Shown: one piece after another, positions 52,332-60,381 of the stretch | How the letters are laid out: the number at the start of each line of letters is the position of its first letter | How positions within the stretch are numbered: position 1 is the first letter of the stretch | NCBI RefSeq assembly: GCF_000716545.1 | Contig: NZ_JNWZ01000018.1 | Coordinates: 1 to 64,000 of the forward strand | Length of the DNA: 64,000 nucleotides | From: Kitasatospora phosalacinea | GTDB lineage: Bacteria > Actinomycetota > Actinomycetes > Streptomycetales > Streptomycetaceae | Direction: 5' to 3' | The notes under the pieces: generated by a model | Told to the model about the DNA's origin: nothing | Seen by the model: only the letters and a program-made list of their open reading frames with translations | Databases searched by the model: none | Translations under genes and position numbers: made by a program

Positions 52332-52976
52332 ATGCCCCCACGCACCCGTCACCTCCCCGCCGGCACCCGGTCCGTGCTGCTCGTCCTGCACGGGGGCAGG
52401 GCCGAGAGCCTCGCCCGCCAGCCCCGCCTGGGGCTGGCCCGGCTCCGCATGCGGGCCTTCGGCGCGGCGGTCCGGCGCCTGGCCGCCGACCCGTCGCTCG
52501 CGGAGATCGAGGTCAACTACCGCTACCGGGGGTGGAACGGCGCGCACGCGCACCCCGCCGCCGACGCGCACCGGACCCTGCGAGAACTCGCGCTCCAGGC
52601 ACCCGACGCGAAGGTGGTGCTGCTCGGGCACTCCATGGGCGGACGGGCGGCGCTCGCCGTCGCCGGTCACCCGCAGGTCGTCGGCGCCGTCCTGCTGGCG
52701 CCGTGGTGCCGACCCGGCGACCCGGTGGAGCACCTGCGCGGCAGGCGCCTCGTGATCCTCCACGACCCGTCCGACCGGGTCACCGGCGCGGAGGGCTCCC
52801 GCGCCCTCGCGGCCCGGGCCCGGCGCGCGGGAGCGGACGTGCGGTTCGTCGCGATGCCCCGGGGCGGACACGCCATGATCGCCGGGGCCGGGGCCTGGCA
52901 GCGCCTCGCCGCCCGCGCGGTCACGGCGATCCTCGCCGGGGAGCCGCTGCCGGACCTTCCCCCGGGCACGTCGTGA
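52332..52976 (+). CDS. Alpha/beta-fold hydrolase
   Basis: This 214-residue protein has SVLLVLHGGRAES near the start, nucleophile elbow VVLLGHSMGGRAAL near residue 100, LVILHDPSDRVTG (acid) and PRGGHAMI (His). It is of the small dienelactone hydrolase/KANL3-like form without a cap. GGAGAG precedes the ATG. The position 90 bp after the cyclopropane synthase gene suggests one operon. Substrate unknown. Confidence 0.82.
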   Translation: MPPRTRHLPAGTRSVLLVLHGGRAESLARQPRLGLARLRMRAFGAAVRRLAADPSLAEIEVNYRYRGWNGAHAHPAADAHRTLRELALQAPDAKVVLLGHSMGGRAALAVAGHPQVVGAVLLAPWCRPGDPVEHLRGRRLVILHDPSDRVTGAEGSRALAARARRAGADVRFVAMPRGGHAMIAGAGAWQRLAARAVTAILAGEPLPDLPPGTS

Positions 52977-53002
52977 CGCCGCGCCGTCCGGGCCCGGCCG
53001 GG

Positions 53003-53644
53003 TCAGCGTGCCAGGGAGACGGCGAAGGGCTCGAAGCCGTGCCGGCGCAGGACGTGGGGGACCACGAGGATCATGGCCTCGGTGGCGCGGGCGGTGGTGA
53101 CGCCGCCGAGGTCCTCGACCCGTCCGGGCTGCCAGCCGAGGTCGCCGAGGAGGGCGGTGACGGTCTTCTTCGCCCGCTCGTCGTCGCCGGAGAGGTAGGC
53201 GGTGGGCGGGGTGGACAGGGAGCCCGGGGAGGTCATGACCATGAACAGCATGGTGTTGAGCGTCTTGACGACGTGGGTGTCGGGGAGGGCGGCCTGGAGC
53301 CGCTCGGCGAGGCTGCCGCCGGGGTAGCACAGGTCGCCGGGCAGGCCGTCGGCGTCGTCGCGGGTGGCGTTGGAGACGTCGACGAGGATCTTGCCGGCCA
53401 GTTCGGCCTGCAGGGCGGTCAGGCGCTCCAGGGAGGTGTCGCCGGGGGTGGCGTTGATCACGATGTCCGCGGTGCGGGCGGTGGTGCGGTGGTCGGCGTG
53501 GTGGATGCCGGCGCCGTGCGCCGGCGGCGCGCCCGGTTCGCCGTCGTCGCGGCGGCCGAGGGTGACGTGGTGTCCGGCGGCGGCGAAGGCGCGGGCGAGG
53601 TTGGTGCCGACGCGGCCGGCGCCCAGGATGCCGATGTGTGCCAT
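53003..53644 (-). CDS. NADPH:F420 oxidoreductase-like protein
   Basis: This 213-residue protein has an N-terminal Rossmann fold (HIGILGAGRVGTNLARAFAAAGHHVTLGRR) and VINATPGDTSLERL, KILVDVSNA and VKTLNTM, the pattern of the F420-dependent NADP reductase family. Members exchange hydride between NADPH and F420 or act as simple dehydrogenases; many short actinobacterial ones are uncharacterised. It lies 50 bp after the inositol phosphatase-like gene in the same direction. Confidence 0.78.
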   Translation of the reverse strand: MAHIGILGAGRVGTNLARAFAAAGHHVTLGRRDDGEPGAPPAHGAGIHHADHRTTARTADIVINATPGDTSLERLTALQAELAGKILVDVSNATRDDADGLPGDLCYPGGSLAERLQAALPDTHVVKTLNTMLFMVMTSPGSLSTPPTAYLSGDDERAKKTVTALLGDLGWQPGRVEDLGGVTTARATEAMILVVPHVLRRHGFEPFAVSLAR

Positions 53645-53693
53645 GGGGCGGTGCTCCTTGCGGGTCTTGGCGGGGCGGGGAGGTCGCGGGCGG

Positions 53694-54503
53694 TCAGATC
53701 GCGGCCAGGACGTCGAGGGCGGCGGTGTGGATGCCGGGGGCGGCGGCCAGGAAGTCGCGGCTGCCGGCGTTCCAGGGCTCGCCCGCCAGGTCGGTGACGG
53801 TGCCTCCGGCCTCGGCGACCAGCAGTGCGCCGGCGACCAGGCCGGAGCGGACGTCGGAGAACTGCCAGAAGGCGTCGGTGCGTCCGGCCGCGACGTGGAT
53901 GAGCTGCATCGTGGCGGGGACCGACACCCGTACGACCAGACCGTTGATCAGCATCGCCGTGACCGAGTCGCCGATCCGCCGGAAGGTGCGCTCGTCCTCG
54001 CCGGGCCGGGCCTGGCCGGTGCCGACGAGCGCGGCGCCCAGGTCGGTCTTGGCGGACACCCGCAGGGGCCGGCCGTCGAGGTGGGCGCCGCCGCCGGCGA
54101 CGGCGGTGTAGGTGTCGCCGGTCAGCGGGAGGTGGACGACGGTGAGCACCGGCAGGTTGTCGCTCACCAGGGTCGCGGTCACGGCCCAGTCGTCCGTGCC
54201 GTGGACGTGGTTGATGTTGCCCTCGGCGGGGTCGACGATCCACCACTCGCCGGGCGGGAGCGCCCCGCCGGCCAGCTCGTCCTCGACCCACCGCGATCCC
54301 GGACGGGCCCGCAGCAGCGGCTCCTTCAGCACGTCCAGCACCGCGTCGTCGTTGGCGTGGATCTCGGCGACGATCTCGGCCAGGCTCACGCCCCGGGCGT
54401 GGGTGGTGTGGCGCTCGCGCAGGGTGCGGCCCGCGGTCCCCACCGCCGCGGTCACCTCGGGCAGGAGGGCGGTACCGGCGGCGAAAGGCGTGGCGGCGTT
54501 CAT
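53694..54503 (-). CDS. Inositol monophosphatase-like protein with altered motif
   Basis: This 269-residue protein has the inositol phosphatase fold. The first acidic motif is WVEDELAGG. The metal motif, normally DPxDGTxNF, reads WIVDPAEGNINHVHG, with Asp replaced by Glu and Thr by Asn, and the C-terminal motif is SDVRSGLVAGALLVAEAGG. It probably still binds Mg2+ but may act on a different phosphate ester. It is transcribed away from the LysR gene across a short region with a 7-bp inverted repeat, so it is the likely target of that regulator, with the F420-type gene following. Confidence 0.75.
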   Translation of the reverse strand: MNAATPFAAGTALLPEVTAAVGTAGRTLRERHTTHARGVSLAEIVAEIHANDDAVLDVLKEPLLRARPGSRWVEDELAGGALPPGEWWIVDPAEGNINHVHGTDDWAVTATLVSDNLPVLTVVHLPLTGDTYTAVAGGGAHLDGRPLRVSAKTDLGAALVGTGQARPGEDERTFRRIGDSVTAMLINGLVVRVSVPATMQLIHVAAGRTDAFWQFSDVRSGLVAGALLVAEAGGTVTDLAGEPWNAGSRDFLAAAPGIHTAALDVLAAI

Positions 54504-54582
54504 GGGGACTCCCTGGATCCGGTGGGTGCGGGCGGTTCGTTCCCTGCCCGCACTCCGAAGGTAGGCTCCCCCATGGTTAACA

Positions 54583-54605
54583 ACAAGTGCATGCTATTCA
54601 CTTGT
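54583..54605. promoter_or_regulatory. Candidate LysR operator between divergent genes
   Basis: ACAAGTG (54583-54589) and CACTTGT (54599-54605) form a perfect 7-bp inverted repeat around nine bases, 12 bp before the LysR ATG and in an unusually AT-rich spot. The size and place fit a LysR-type site. Confidence 0.55.
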
Positions 54606-54617
54606 AGAGTTACCGCC

Positions 54618-55559
54618 ATGCAACTGGATCTGAACCTGCTCACCGCCCTGGACGCGCTGCTGGAAGAAGGCAGCGTCACCGGCGCCGCAGCCCGGCTCCA
54701 CGTCACCGCACCGGCGATGAGCCGCTCCCTGGGCCGCATCCGCAAGGCCACCGGCGACCAGATCCTGGTCCGCACCGGCCGCACCATGGTCCCCACCACC
54801 CGCGCCCTGGCCATGCACGCCCAGGTCCACGCCCTCGTCCAGCAGGCCCACCAACTGCTGTCCGCGCGGCAGGAACTCGACCTGACGACCCTGGACCGGG
54901 TCTTCACCCTGCGCTGGCACGACGCCCTGACCGCCGCCTGCGGCACCGCCCTGCTCACCGCCGTCCACCGGCAGGCCCCCGGCGTCCGGCTCCGCCTGCC
55001 GGCCGAACCCGGCACGGACGACGCCGAACTGCGCCGGGGCGAGGTCGACCTCGAATCCAGCTCCGGCCCCCCGACGCTCCCCGACATCCGCCACCGGCTC
55101 CTCGGCACCGACCGGCTCGTCGTCGCCGTCCGGGCAGGCCACCCCCTCGCCGAAGGCCCGCCGAGCGTCGAGCGCTACGCCGCCGCCGACCACCTCACCG
55201 TCTCCAGGCGCGGAAGCCTGCGCGACCCGGTCGACGACGCCCTCGCCACCCGCGGCCTGCAACGGCGCGTCGTCGCCGCCGGGCCCACCGCGGCCTTCGC
55301 CCTGCAACTCGCCCACGACACCGACCTGGTCGTCACCCTCCCCGACGCGGTCACCCGCACCGCCCGGGAACGGCTCGGCCTCACCACCCTGCCGGTGCCG
55401 CTGCCACTGCCCGGGATCCCCCTCCACCTGCTGTGGCACCAGCGCTACGACGAGGACCGCGCCCACGCCTGGCTGCGCGACCTCGCCACCGCGACCGTCC
55501 GGGCGCTGTTCGCGCCGGCGGACGCCCCCCGCACCACCGCCGGCCGGACCGGGCGGTGA
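54618..55559 (+). CDS. LysR-family transcriptional regulator
   Basis: This 313-residue protein has an N-terminal winged helix (LDLNLLTALDALLEEGSVTGAAARLHVTAPAMSRSLGRIRK), a linker helix, and a type 2 periplasmic-binding-fold effector domain (TLDRVFTLRWHDAL onward). The subgroup resembles NodD/SyrM-like LysRs with the DLNLL start. It is divergent from the inositol phosphatase-like and F420-type genes, which it probably regulates. The ligand cannot be predicted. Confidence 0.9.
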   Translation: MQLDLNLLTALDALLEEGSVTGAAARLHVTAPAMSRSLGRIRKATGDQILVRTGRTMVPTTRALAMHAQVHALVQQAHQLLSARQELDLTTLDRVFTLRWHDALTAACGTALLTAVHRQAPGVRLRLPAEPGTDDAELRRGEVDLESSSGPPTLPDIRHRLLGTDRLVVAVRAGHPLAEGPPSVERYAAADHLTVSRRGSLRDPVDDALATRGLQRRVVAAGPTAAFALQLAHDTDLVVTLPDAVTRTARERLGLTTLPVPLPLPGIPLHLLWHQRYDEDRAHAWLRDLATATVRALFAPADAPRTTAGRTGR

Positions 55560-55600
55560 CGGAGGCGCCCGGACGGATCCACGGCGCCGCACCTCGGTGA

Positions 55601-55667
55601 ACAACCGGTGGTTGTGGATTCGTGGCAGGTCGTTTGTTTGACCTGCCGTCACCCCACCCGCTTACCT
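55601..55667 (+). promoter_or_regulatory. Promoter and two inverted repeats upstream of an MFS gene
   Basis: ACAACC/GGTTGT (55601-55615) and the perfect 8-bp repeat GGCAGGTC/GACCTGCC (55624-55631 and 55640-55647) lie upstream of the MFS gene. TTGACC (55638-55643) and TTACCT (55662-55667), 18 bp apart, look like its promoter, so the second palindrome covers the -35 box. The binding protein is unknown. Confidence 0.5.
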
Positions 55668-55713
55668 CTCGTCACACAACGCCGGTCTGTCCGGGTGGAG
55701 CTGCGAGGGGAGC

Positions 55714-56967
55714 GTGCAGGGCATGGTGGCCAGGAGGCGGCTGGGCCGGCGGTTCGGCTGGCTGTGGGCGTCGTACGCGGTGAGCGCGTACGGGTCCGGG
55801 CTGGGGTTCGGGGCGCTGCCGCTGATCGCCGTGCTGGTGCTGCACGCCGGGCCCGCCGAGGTGTCCGCGCTGTCCGCGGTCGGCCCCGCGGTGGGCGCGC
55901 TGATCGCGCTGCCGCTCGCGCCGTGGGTGGAGTTCCGGCGCAAGCGCCCGGTCATGATCACGATGGACCTGGTCCGGTTCGCCGCCATGGCGACCATCCC
56001 CGTCGCCTACGCCTTCGAGCGGCTCGCCCTCGTCCAGCTGTTCGCGGTCTCGGCCGTGGCCTCCGCGGCCAAGATCGCCTTCACCGCGGCCGGTGGCGCC
56101 TACCTCAAGGCCCTCGTCCGACCGGACGACCTGCTGGTGGCCAACTCCCGCTTCGAATCCACGAACTGGAGCTCCATCGCGATCGGCCCACCGCTGGGCG
56201 GAGCGGCGATCGGCCTGTTCGGACCGGTGGTCACCGTGCTGGCCGACGCGCTCAGCTACCTGCTCTCCGCCCTGGGCATCACCGCGATCCGCGACCGGGA
56301 ACAAGCACCGCACCCGCCCGACCGCGGCCCCCTCCGGGCGGACGCCCTGCTCGACGGCTGGCGACACCTCCTCGGCCACCCCGGCCTGCGCCGGCTCTAC
56401 CTCGACCAACTGCTCGTCTCCGGCCTGATCATGGCCACCGAGCCGCTGCTCGCCGTCCTGCTCCTGCGCCAACTCGGCTTCCCGCCCTGGCAGTACGCCC
56501 TCGCCTTCGCCGCCCCCTGCCTCGGCGGACTCCTCGGCTCCCGACTGGCCCCCCGGGTCGTGGCCCGCTACGGCCGGCCCCGGGTCATCCGGACCGTCGG
56601 CGCCCTGCGCGGCATCTGGCTGATCGGCCTGGCACTCGTCCGCCCCGGCACCCCCGGCCTCGTCACCGTGATGGCCGTCGAACTCGCGATCATCGTCAAC
56701 ATGAGCCTGTACACCCCGGTACTCGCCACCCACCGCCTCGAACACACCCCCCGGCACCTCGTCGCCCGCACCCTGACGGCCTGGTCGATCGGCCAGCAGG
56801 CGTCCGTCGCCACCCTCACCGCGCTCGCCGGACTGCTCGCCGACGCCACCGGCCCCCGCACCGCCCTCACCGTCGTAGGACTGCTCGCCCTGACCGCACC
56901 CCTCCTGCTCGCCCGGCCGGACCGGACACCGCGGCACGAACCGGAACCGTCCCCCGGCCACTCGTGA
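55714..56967 (+). CDS. MFS transporter
   Basis: This 417-residue membrane protein has about 12 helices, with the order typical of macrolide-efflux-like MFS proteins (LWASYAVSAYGSGLGFGALPLIAV, then FRRKRPVMITMDLVRF between helices 2 and 3). It probably exports a small molecule or drug. GAGGGG precedes GTG 55714; an ATG nine bases later is an alternative start. It has its own promoter with palindromes, suggesting inducible expression. No biosynthetic genes adjoin it. Confidence 0.87.
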   Translation: MQGMVARRRLGRRFGWLWASYAVSAYGSGLGFGALPLIAVLVLHAGPAEVSALSAVGPAVGALIALPLAPWVEFRRKRPVMITMDLVRFAAMATIPVAYAFERLALVQLFAVSAVASAAKIAFTAAGGAYLKALVRPDDLLVANSRFESTNWSSIAIGPPLGGAAIGLFGPVVTVLADALSYLLSALGITAIRDREQAPHPPDRGPLRADALLDGWRHLLGHPGLRRLYLDQLLVSGLIMATEPLLAVLLLRQLGFPPWQYALAFAAPCLGGLLGSRLAPRVVARYGRPRVIRTVGALRGIWLIGLALVRPGTPGLVTVMAVELAIIVNMSLYTPVLATHRLEHTPRHLVARTLTAWSIGQQASVATLTALAGLLADATGPRTALTVVGLLALTAPLLLARPDRTPRHEPEPSPGHS

Positions 56968-57049
56968 GGCGCCGCGACCCACCCGGTGCCGGTGGCCGCT
57001 CGCACCCCGAGGAGGCGGGGCGGACACCGGAGGAGGGGGCGGGCCGCGG

Positions 57050-58015
57050 TCACGGGAACAGCCTGGTGTGCAGCCGGATGGTGGTGCCGGCCTCCGCGGT
57101 GGAACGGATCTGGACGAGGTCGCAGAGCTGGTGGACGAGCCAGAGCCCGCGGCCGCCCACTTGGTCGACGGTGGGCCTGAACCGGCCGACCAGCGGGTCC
57201 TTGAGGTGGCCGGAGTCGTGGAACTCGCAGATCAGGTCCTCGCCCTCCACCCACGTCCGCAGGACGCCCCGGCCGCCGCCGTGCTTGATGCTGTTGCCGG
57301 CGATCTCGCAGGCGGCGATCAGCAGTTCGCGAAGGCGCGCGCCGTCCAGGCCGTGCCGGGTCGCGCAGGCGGCGATGTGGGCGCGCACCGCCGAGAGCAG
57401 CCCCCGCTGGTAGGGGAGTTCCTGGGGGTGGTCGGCGGCGGGGGCGAACTCGGGGAAGGCGTAGGGCTCCTGGACGTAGGAGCCGTTGGGGCCGTGGGTG
57501 CCGTCGCTGAGGAGCAAGGGGTGGCAGCGGCGGGCCGCTTCCAGCGTGGCGGGTTCCAGTGCGGCGGTGTCGTAGGGGCACATCAGCCACCAGGTGGGGG
57601 ACTCGGCGAACGCGAGGTTCAGCAGCCACTCGTGGTAGCCGAACTCGGTGCTCTCCGCCGGGGAACGGCCGTTCCATGCGGATTCGCTGATGCCGCGGAC
57701 CGGGTGGCCCTCCGCGGCCTTGGACACCCAGTCCCGCCACGCGGGGATCAGCCGACCGGGGTTGCGCCCGAGGGCGGCGGTGTCGAGGAACGTGACGCCC
57801 CCGGCGGCGTCCGTCCCCTCCAGCTCGGTGCGCAGCATGCGCTCCTTCGGCTCCGCGACCGCGACCAGGACCAACTCGCTCCCGGCGCGGGCGTCGCGGA
57901 TGAAGGACATGACGCCGTCGAGGAACTGCGCGTCCCCCTCGTAGGGGTACAGCTCGTGCCGGAACGGGGAGTCCTGGTGGGAGGCTTCCGGGGACGTCGT
58001 GCTGTTCTCGCTCAC
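57050..58015 (-). CDS. MEDS-domain sensor with anti-sigma-type ATPase
   Basis: The product is 321 residues. The N-terminal part (about 15-175) is a MEDS/DcmR-type sensory domain (FRHELYPYEGDAQFLDGVMSFIRDA, WLMCPYDTAAL), and the C-terminal part (about 200-320) is a HATPase_c of RsbW type (ELLIAACEIAGNSIKHGGG, FHDSGHLKDPLVGR, GGRGLWLVHQLCDLV). It would phosphorylate a STAS partner in a signalling switch. GTG 58015 overlaps the stop of the MEDS-STAS gene, giving a matched pair of switch proteins. Confidence 0.82.
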   Translation of the reverse strand: MSENSTTSPEASHQDSPFRHELYPYEGDAQFLDGVMSFIRDARAGSELVLVAVAEPKERMLRTELEGTDAAGGVTFLDTAALGRNPGRLIPAWRDWVSKAAEGHPVRGISESAWNGRSPAESTEFGYHEWLLNLAFAESPTWWLMCPYDTAALEPATLEAARRCHPLLLSDGTHGPNGSYVQEPYAFPEFAPAADHPQELPYQRGLLSAVRAHIAACATRHGLDGARLRELLIAACEIAGNSIKHGGGRGVLRTWVEGEDLICEFHDSGHLKDPLVGRFRPTVDQVGGRGLWLVHQLCDLVQIRSTAEAGTTIRLHTRLFP

Positions 58016-58830
58016 GGCGCCAGCTCCACGGGGATCTGCGGGACGTCGTAGCCGAGCAGCGACCAGCAGCGCCGGAACGTCTCGTCCGCGTTCTCGATCA
58101 CGATCCGGCGGCCGGGGCTCTCCCGGGCCGCGTCGACCAGGGCGCGCATGCCCGCGGCGTCCATCAGCTCGAGGTCCTCGCAGCGCAGTCGCACGGTCGC
58201 GCAGCGCGCGACCAGCTCGTCGAGGGCCGTGCGGAACGCCCCGGCGCCCTCGAAGTCCACCACGCCGCTCACGCTCCAGCTGTCCGTTCCTGCGCTGTAC
58301 ATCCGAAAATCCGGCATCTCCGCGTGTGTGCCCAGTTGGTGCGGATGTACTCCGACCGCCTGCTCCAGGGCGGTGGGGTGGAAGCCGACGTGGTGGTACG
58401 CGCAGACGACGACGGCCGACCCGGCGAGGAGCAGACCGTCCAGTCCCAGTTCGTGCTGGGCGATCTCCCGCGGGCTCGCCCCGCCGGGCCACACGCGGTC
58501 CATCCGGGCCAGTACCCGCAGCGCGCGGAACCCCTGGCGGGACGCGGCGTCCGCCTCGCGGCGCACCGTCTCCAGCATCGCCGCCGGGTCCCAGGCCGCC
58601 CCGCCCACCCGCTCGGCGACGGGGTCGAGGACCAGCCCCTGGGGCGCGCCGCCCAGCGACCAGCGGGTGTCGGGCGCGCCGATGAGCAACACCTTGTCAC
58701 CGAAGAGGGCGCCGTCCGCGGCGAAGGCCCGGGCCGTCGTGGTGAAGTCGTCGTCGGGACCGACCAGCCAGCAGACGTGGTCGCCCACTTCGACGGGGTC
58801 CAGGGTCGGCACAGCGCGCGAGTTCCTCAT
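58012..58830 (-). CDS. MEDS-STAS fusion protein
   Basis: The product is 272 residues. Residues about 12-165 form a MEDS sensory domain (VEVGDHVCWLVGPDDDF, VLARMDRVWPGG, VVVCAYHHVGFHPTALEQAV), and residues about 175-272 a STAS domain (SWSVSGVVDFEGAGAFRTAL, LRCEDLELMDAAGMRALVDA). The phospho-site before AGMR is DAAGM, with no Ser at the usual position, so the switch may not follow normal phosphorylation. The ATG at 58830 is chosen because GAGAGG lies five bases upstream; an in-frame GTG 54 bases earlier is less likely. Confidence 0.78.
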   Translation of the reverse strand: MRNSRAVPTLDPVEVGDHVCWLVGPDDDFTTTARAFAADGALFGDKVLLIGAPDTRWSLGGAPQGLVLDPVAERVGGAAWDPAAMLETVRREADAASRQGFRALRVLARMDRVWPGGASPREIAQHELGLDGLLLAGSAVVVCAYHHVGFHPTALEQAVGVHPHQLGTHAEMPDFRMYSAGTDSWSVSGVVDFEGAGAFRTALDELVARCATVRLRCEDLELMDAAGMRALVDAARESPGRRIVIENADETFRRCWSLLGYDVPQIPVELAP

Positions 58831-59250
58831 GTGCCTCTCTTTCCACCCCGGCCCGCTCGGGATCATCTTACCGGCCACGGTCACGGCCTCCGGAGGAAGA
58901 AGGCGCAGCGGGAGCGCCGACGGCGAGGGGCCCGTACGGGCCCGGGGCGGGCCGGCGCGGCGGGGGAGTCCCTGCGGCCCGTGGTGCCCGCACCGCGGCG
59001 GTGTCCGGGTTCGGCACGGAGACCGCCTCCCGCGTTCCGGGGGCCGTGGGGCGGAGGCGCGCCCGGAGCGCCGGGCCCGACCGCGCGATCCGGACGATCG
59101 GGGAGCGGTTCCCGCCGGTCAGTGGTCTGCCGCGGCGCAGGCGGGGTAGGCGGGGCACCGGATGCCGGAACAGCGGGAGAGGAGCGGATCGATGGGGACG
59201 GACGCGGTTGCGCCGCCCCGCCCGGTGCGGCGGGGCGGGATGGCGGGAGT
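58831..59250. other. 420-bp gap between signalling genes
   Basis: Nothing coding is convincing here. A TAAGAT hexamer on the minus strand (58865-58870) may be the -10 box for the MEDS-STAS gene. The remainder is GC-rich DNA without clear repeats or hairpins that could be assigned a role. Confidence 0.4.
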
Positions 59251-59646
59251 TCAGCGCCCCGCGCCGATCGAGGGCGCGTCGATCCGCGGTTCCGGGCGGG
59301 GCGGGGCGATCGGAGCCGCCAGGCCCAGGGTGGCGCTGGTGCCGGTGAGGGCCGCCAGGCGGACGAGTCGGGGGGAGGGGTTCTCCAGGTGGAAGACGCC
59401 GCCGGTGTCGATGACGCGCCGACGGGCGCGCAGGAGCGCGCTGAGGCCGGCGCAGTCGCAGAAGGACAGGTCGGAGGCCTCGATGATCACGATCCGGGGG
59501 TGGCCCAGGAAGGCCGTTCGGACAGCGGTTTCGAGCTCGGGGACGGTGTCCACGTCCAGCTCGCCGGACAGGCGCAGGTGAGCGACGGCCGCATGGACGG
59601 TGACCGCTGCGGTCAGTTGCTCCGGTGGTGCCGGTTGTTCGGCCAT
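59251..59646 (-). CDS. STAS-domain anti-sigma factor antagonist
   Basis: The product is 131 residues. One STAS domain (VAHLRLSGELDVDTVPELETAV, IVIIEASDLSFCDCAGLSALL) is followed by a proline-rich tail. The residue before AGLS, usually the phosphorylated Ser/Thr, is Cys in FCDCAGL, so regulation by a normal kinase is doubtful and a redox effect is imaginable. A good GGGAGG ribosome site and a TTGTCG-18-TAGGGT promoter precede it. Confidence 0.82.
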   Translation of the reverse strand: MAEQPAPPEQLTAAVTVHAAVAHLRLSGELDVDTVPELETAVRTAFLGHPRIVIIEASDLSFCDCAGLSALLRARRRVIDTGGVFHLENPSPRLVRLAALTGTSATLGLAAPIAPPRPEPRIDAPSIGAGR

Positions 59647-59710
59647 ACAGGCCTCCCTTCACCGGGCGCCACGCAGAGTGATGCCCGGGACCGCGCGTTG
59701 CGGTCCCTCC

Positions 59711-59740
59711 ACCCTAGAGGGAACATTTGCACTTCGACAA
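59711..59740 (-). promoter_or_regulatory. Promoter of the STAS gene
   Basis: On the minus strand TTGTCG (59735-59740) and TAGGGT (59711-59716) are 18 bp apart. The short inverted repeat TCCCTC/GAGGGA (59704-59709 and 59717-59722) flanks the -10 box and may be an operator. Confidence 0.5.
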
Positions 59741-59804
59741 CATTCCACGTCCGGCAACGATTTTCGGGTCGTCGCACGGAGCCGGTGCGGCCGGGCCCGA
59801 CGGC

Positions 59805-60296
59805 TCAGGCCGTCCGCGCGACCGGCACGACGTCGGCGCCTGCCTCGGCACGGCGGGCCGCGGCGGTCCGGAAGGCGTTCAACCCCGTCAGCAGCGCACC
59901 GCGCTCGGCCGGGGACATGTCGTCGAGCACTTCCGCGAGCGCCCGCTCCCGAGCGCTGCGCAGATCGGCCAGGAAGGCCAGCCCGGTCGGCGTCAGGTGG
60001 AGCTCCAGCTCCCGGCGGCTGGTCGTGCTGGCCGTGCGCTGCACCAGCCCGGCCGCCTCCAGGCGGTCGCACAGCCGACTGACCGACGAGGGACTCGAGT
60101 CCAGGGCCCCGGTGAGCGTGCGGAGGTTGATGCCGCCACTCTCCGCCAGCACGTAGAGGACGCGCAGCTGGGACACGGACACGGGCCTGGCGTCCATCTC
60201 GCGCCCGCCGCCCCAGAGCACTTCCAGTAGTTCCACCACCGACGACACGGTCGCCGTGTCGTCGGCGCGGTCCGGGAACGGGGGGACGAGGGCCAT
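59805..60296 (-). CDS. MarR-family transcriptional regulator
   Basis: This 163-residue winged-helix protein has SVSQLRVLYVLAESGGINLRTLTGALDSSPSSVSRLCDRLEAAGLVQRTAS (DNA-binding part) followed by the beta-wing and ELELHLTPTGLAFLADL. It is divergent from the PP2C phosphatase gene across 85 bp and may control that gene and itself. The start at 60296 is taken because the preceding region carries the promoter and the upstream frame is arginine-rich. Confidence 0.85.
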   Translation of the reverse strand: MALVPPFPDRADDTATVSSVVELLEVLWGGGREMDARPVSVSQLRVLYVLAESGGINLRTLTGALDSSPSSVSRLCDRLEAAGLVQRTASTTSRRELELHLTPTGLAFLADLRSARERALAEVLDDMSPAERGALLTGLNAFRTAAARRAEAGADVVPVARTA

Positions 60297-60381
60297 GGGT
60301 CCATCCTGACATCCCCCTCCCGGCACACGACAACCCGTCGGCACGATCCGGTCGACGCCGCAGAGGAGAAGGAGCACACAG

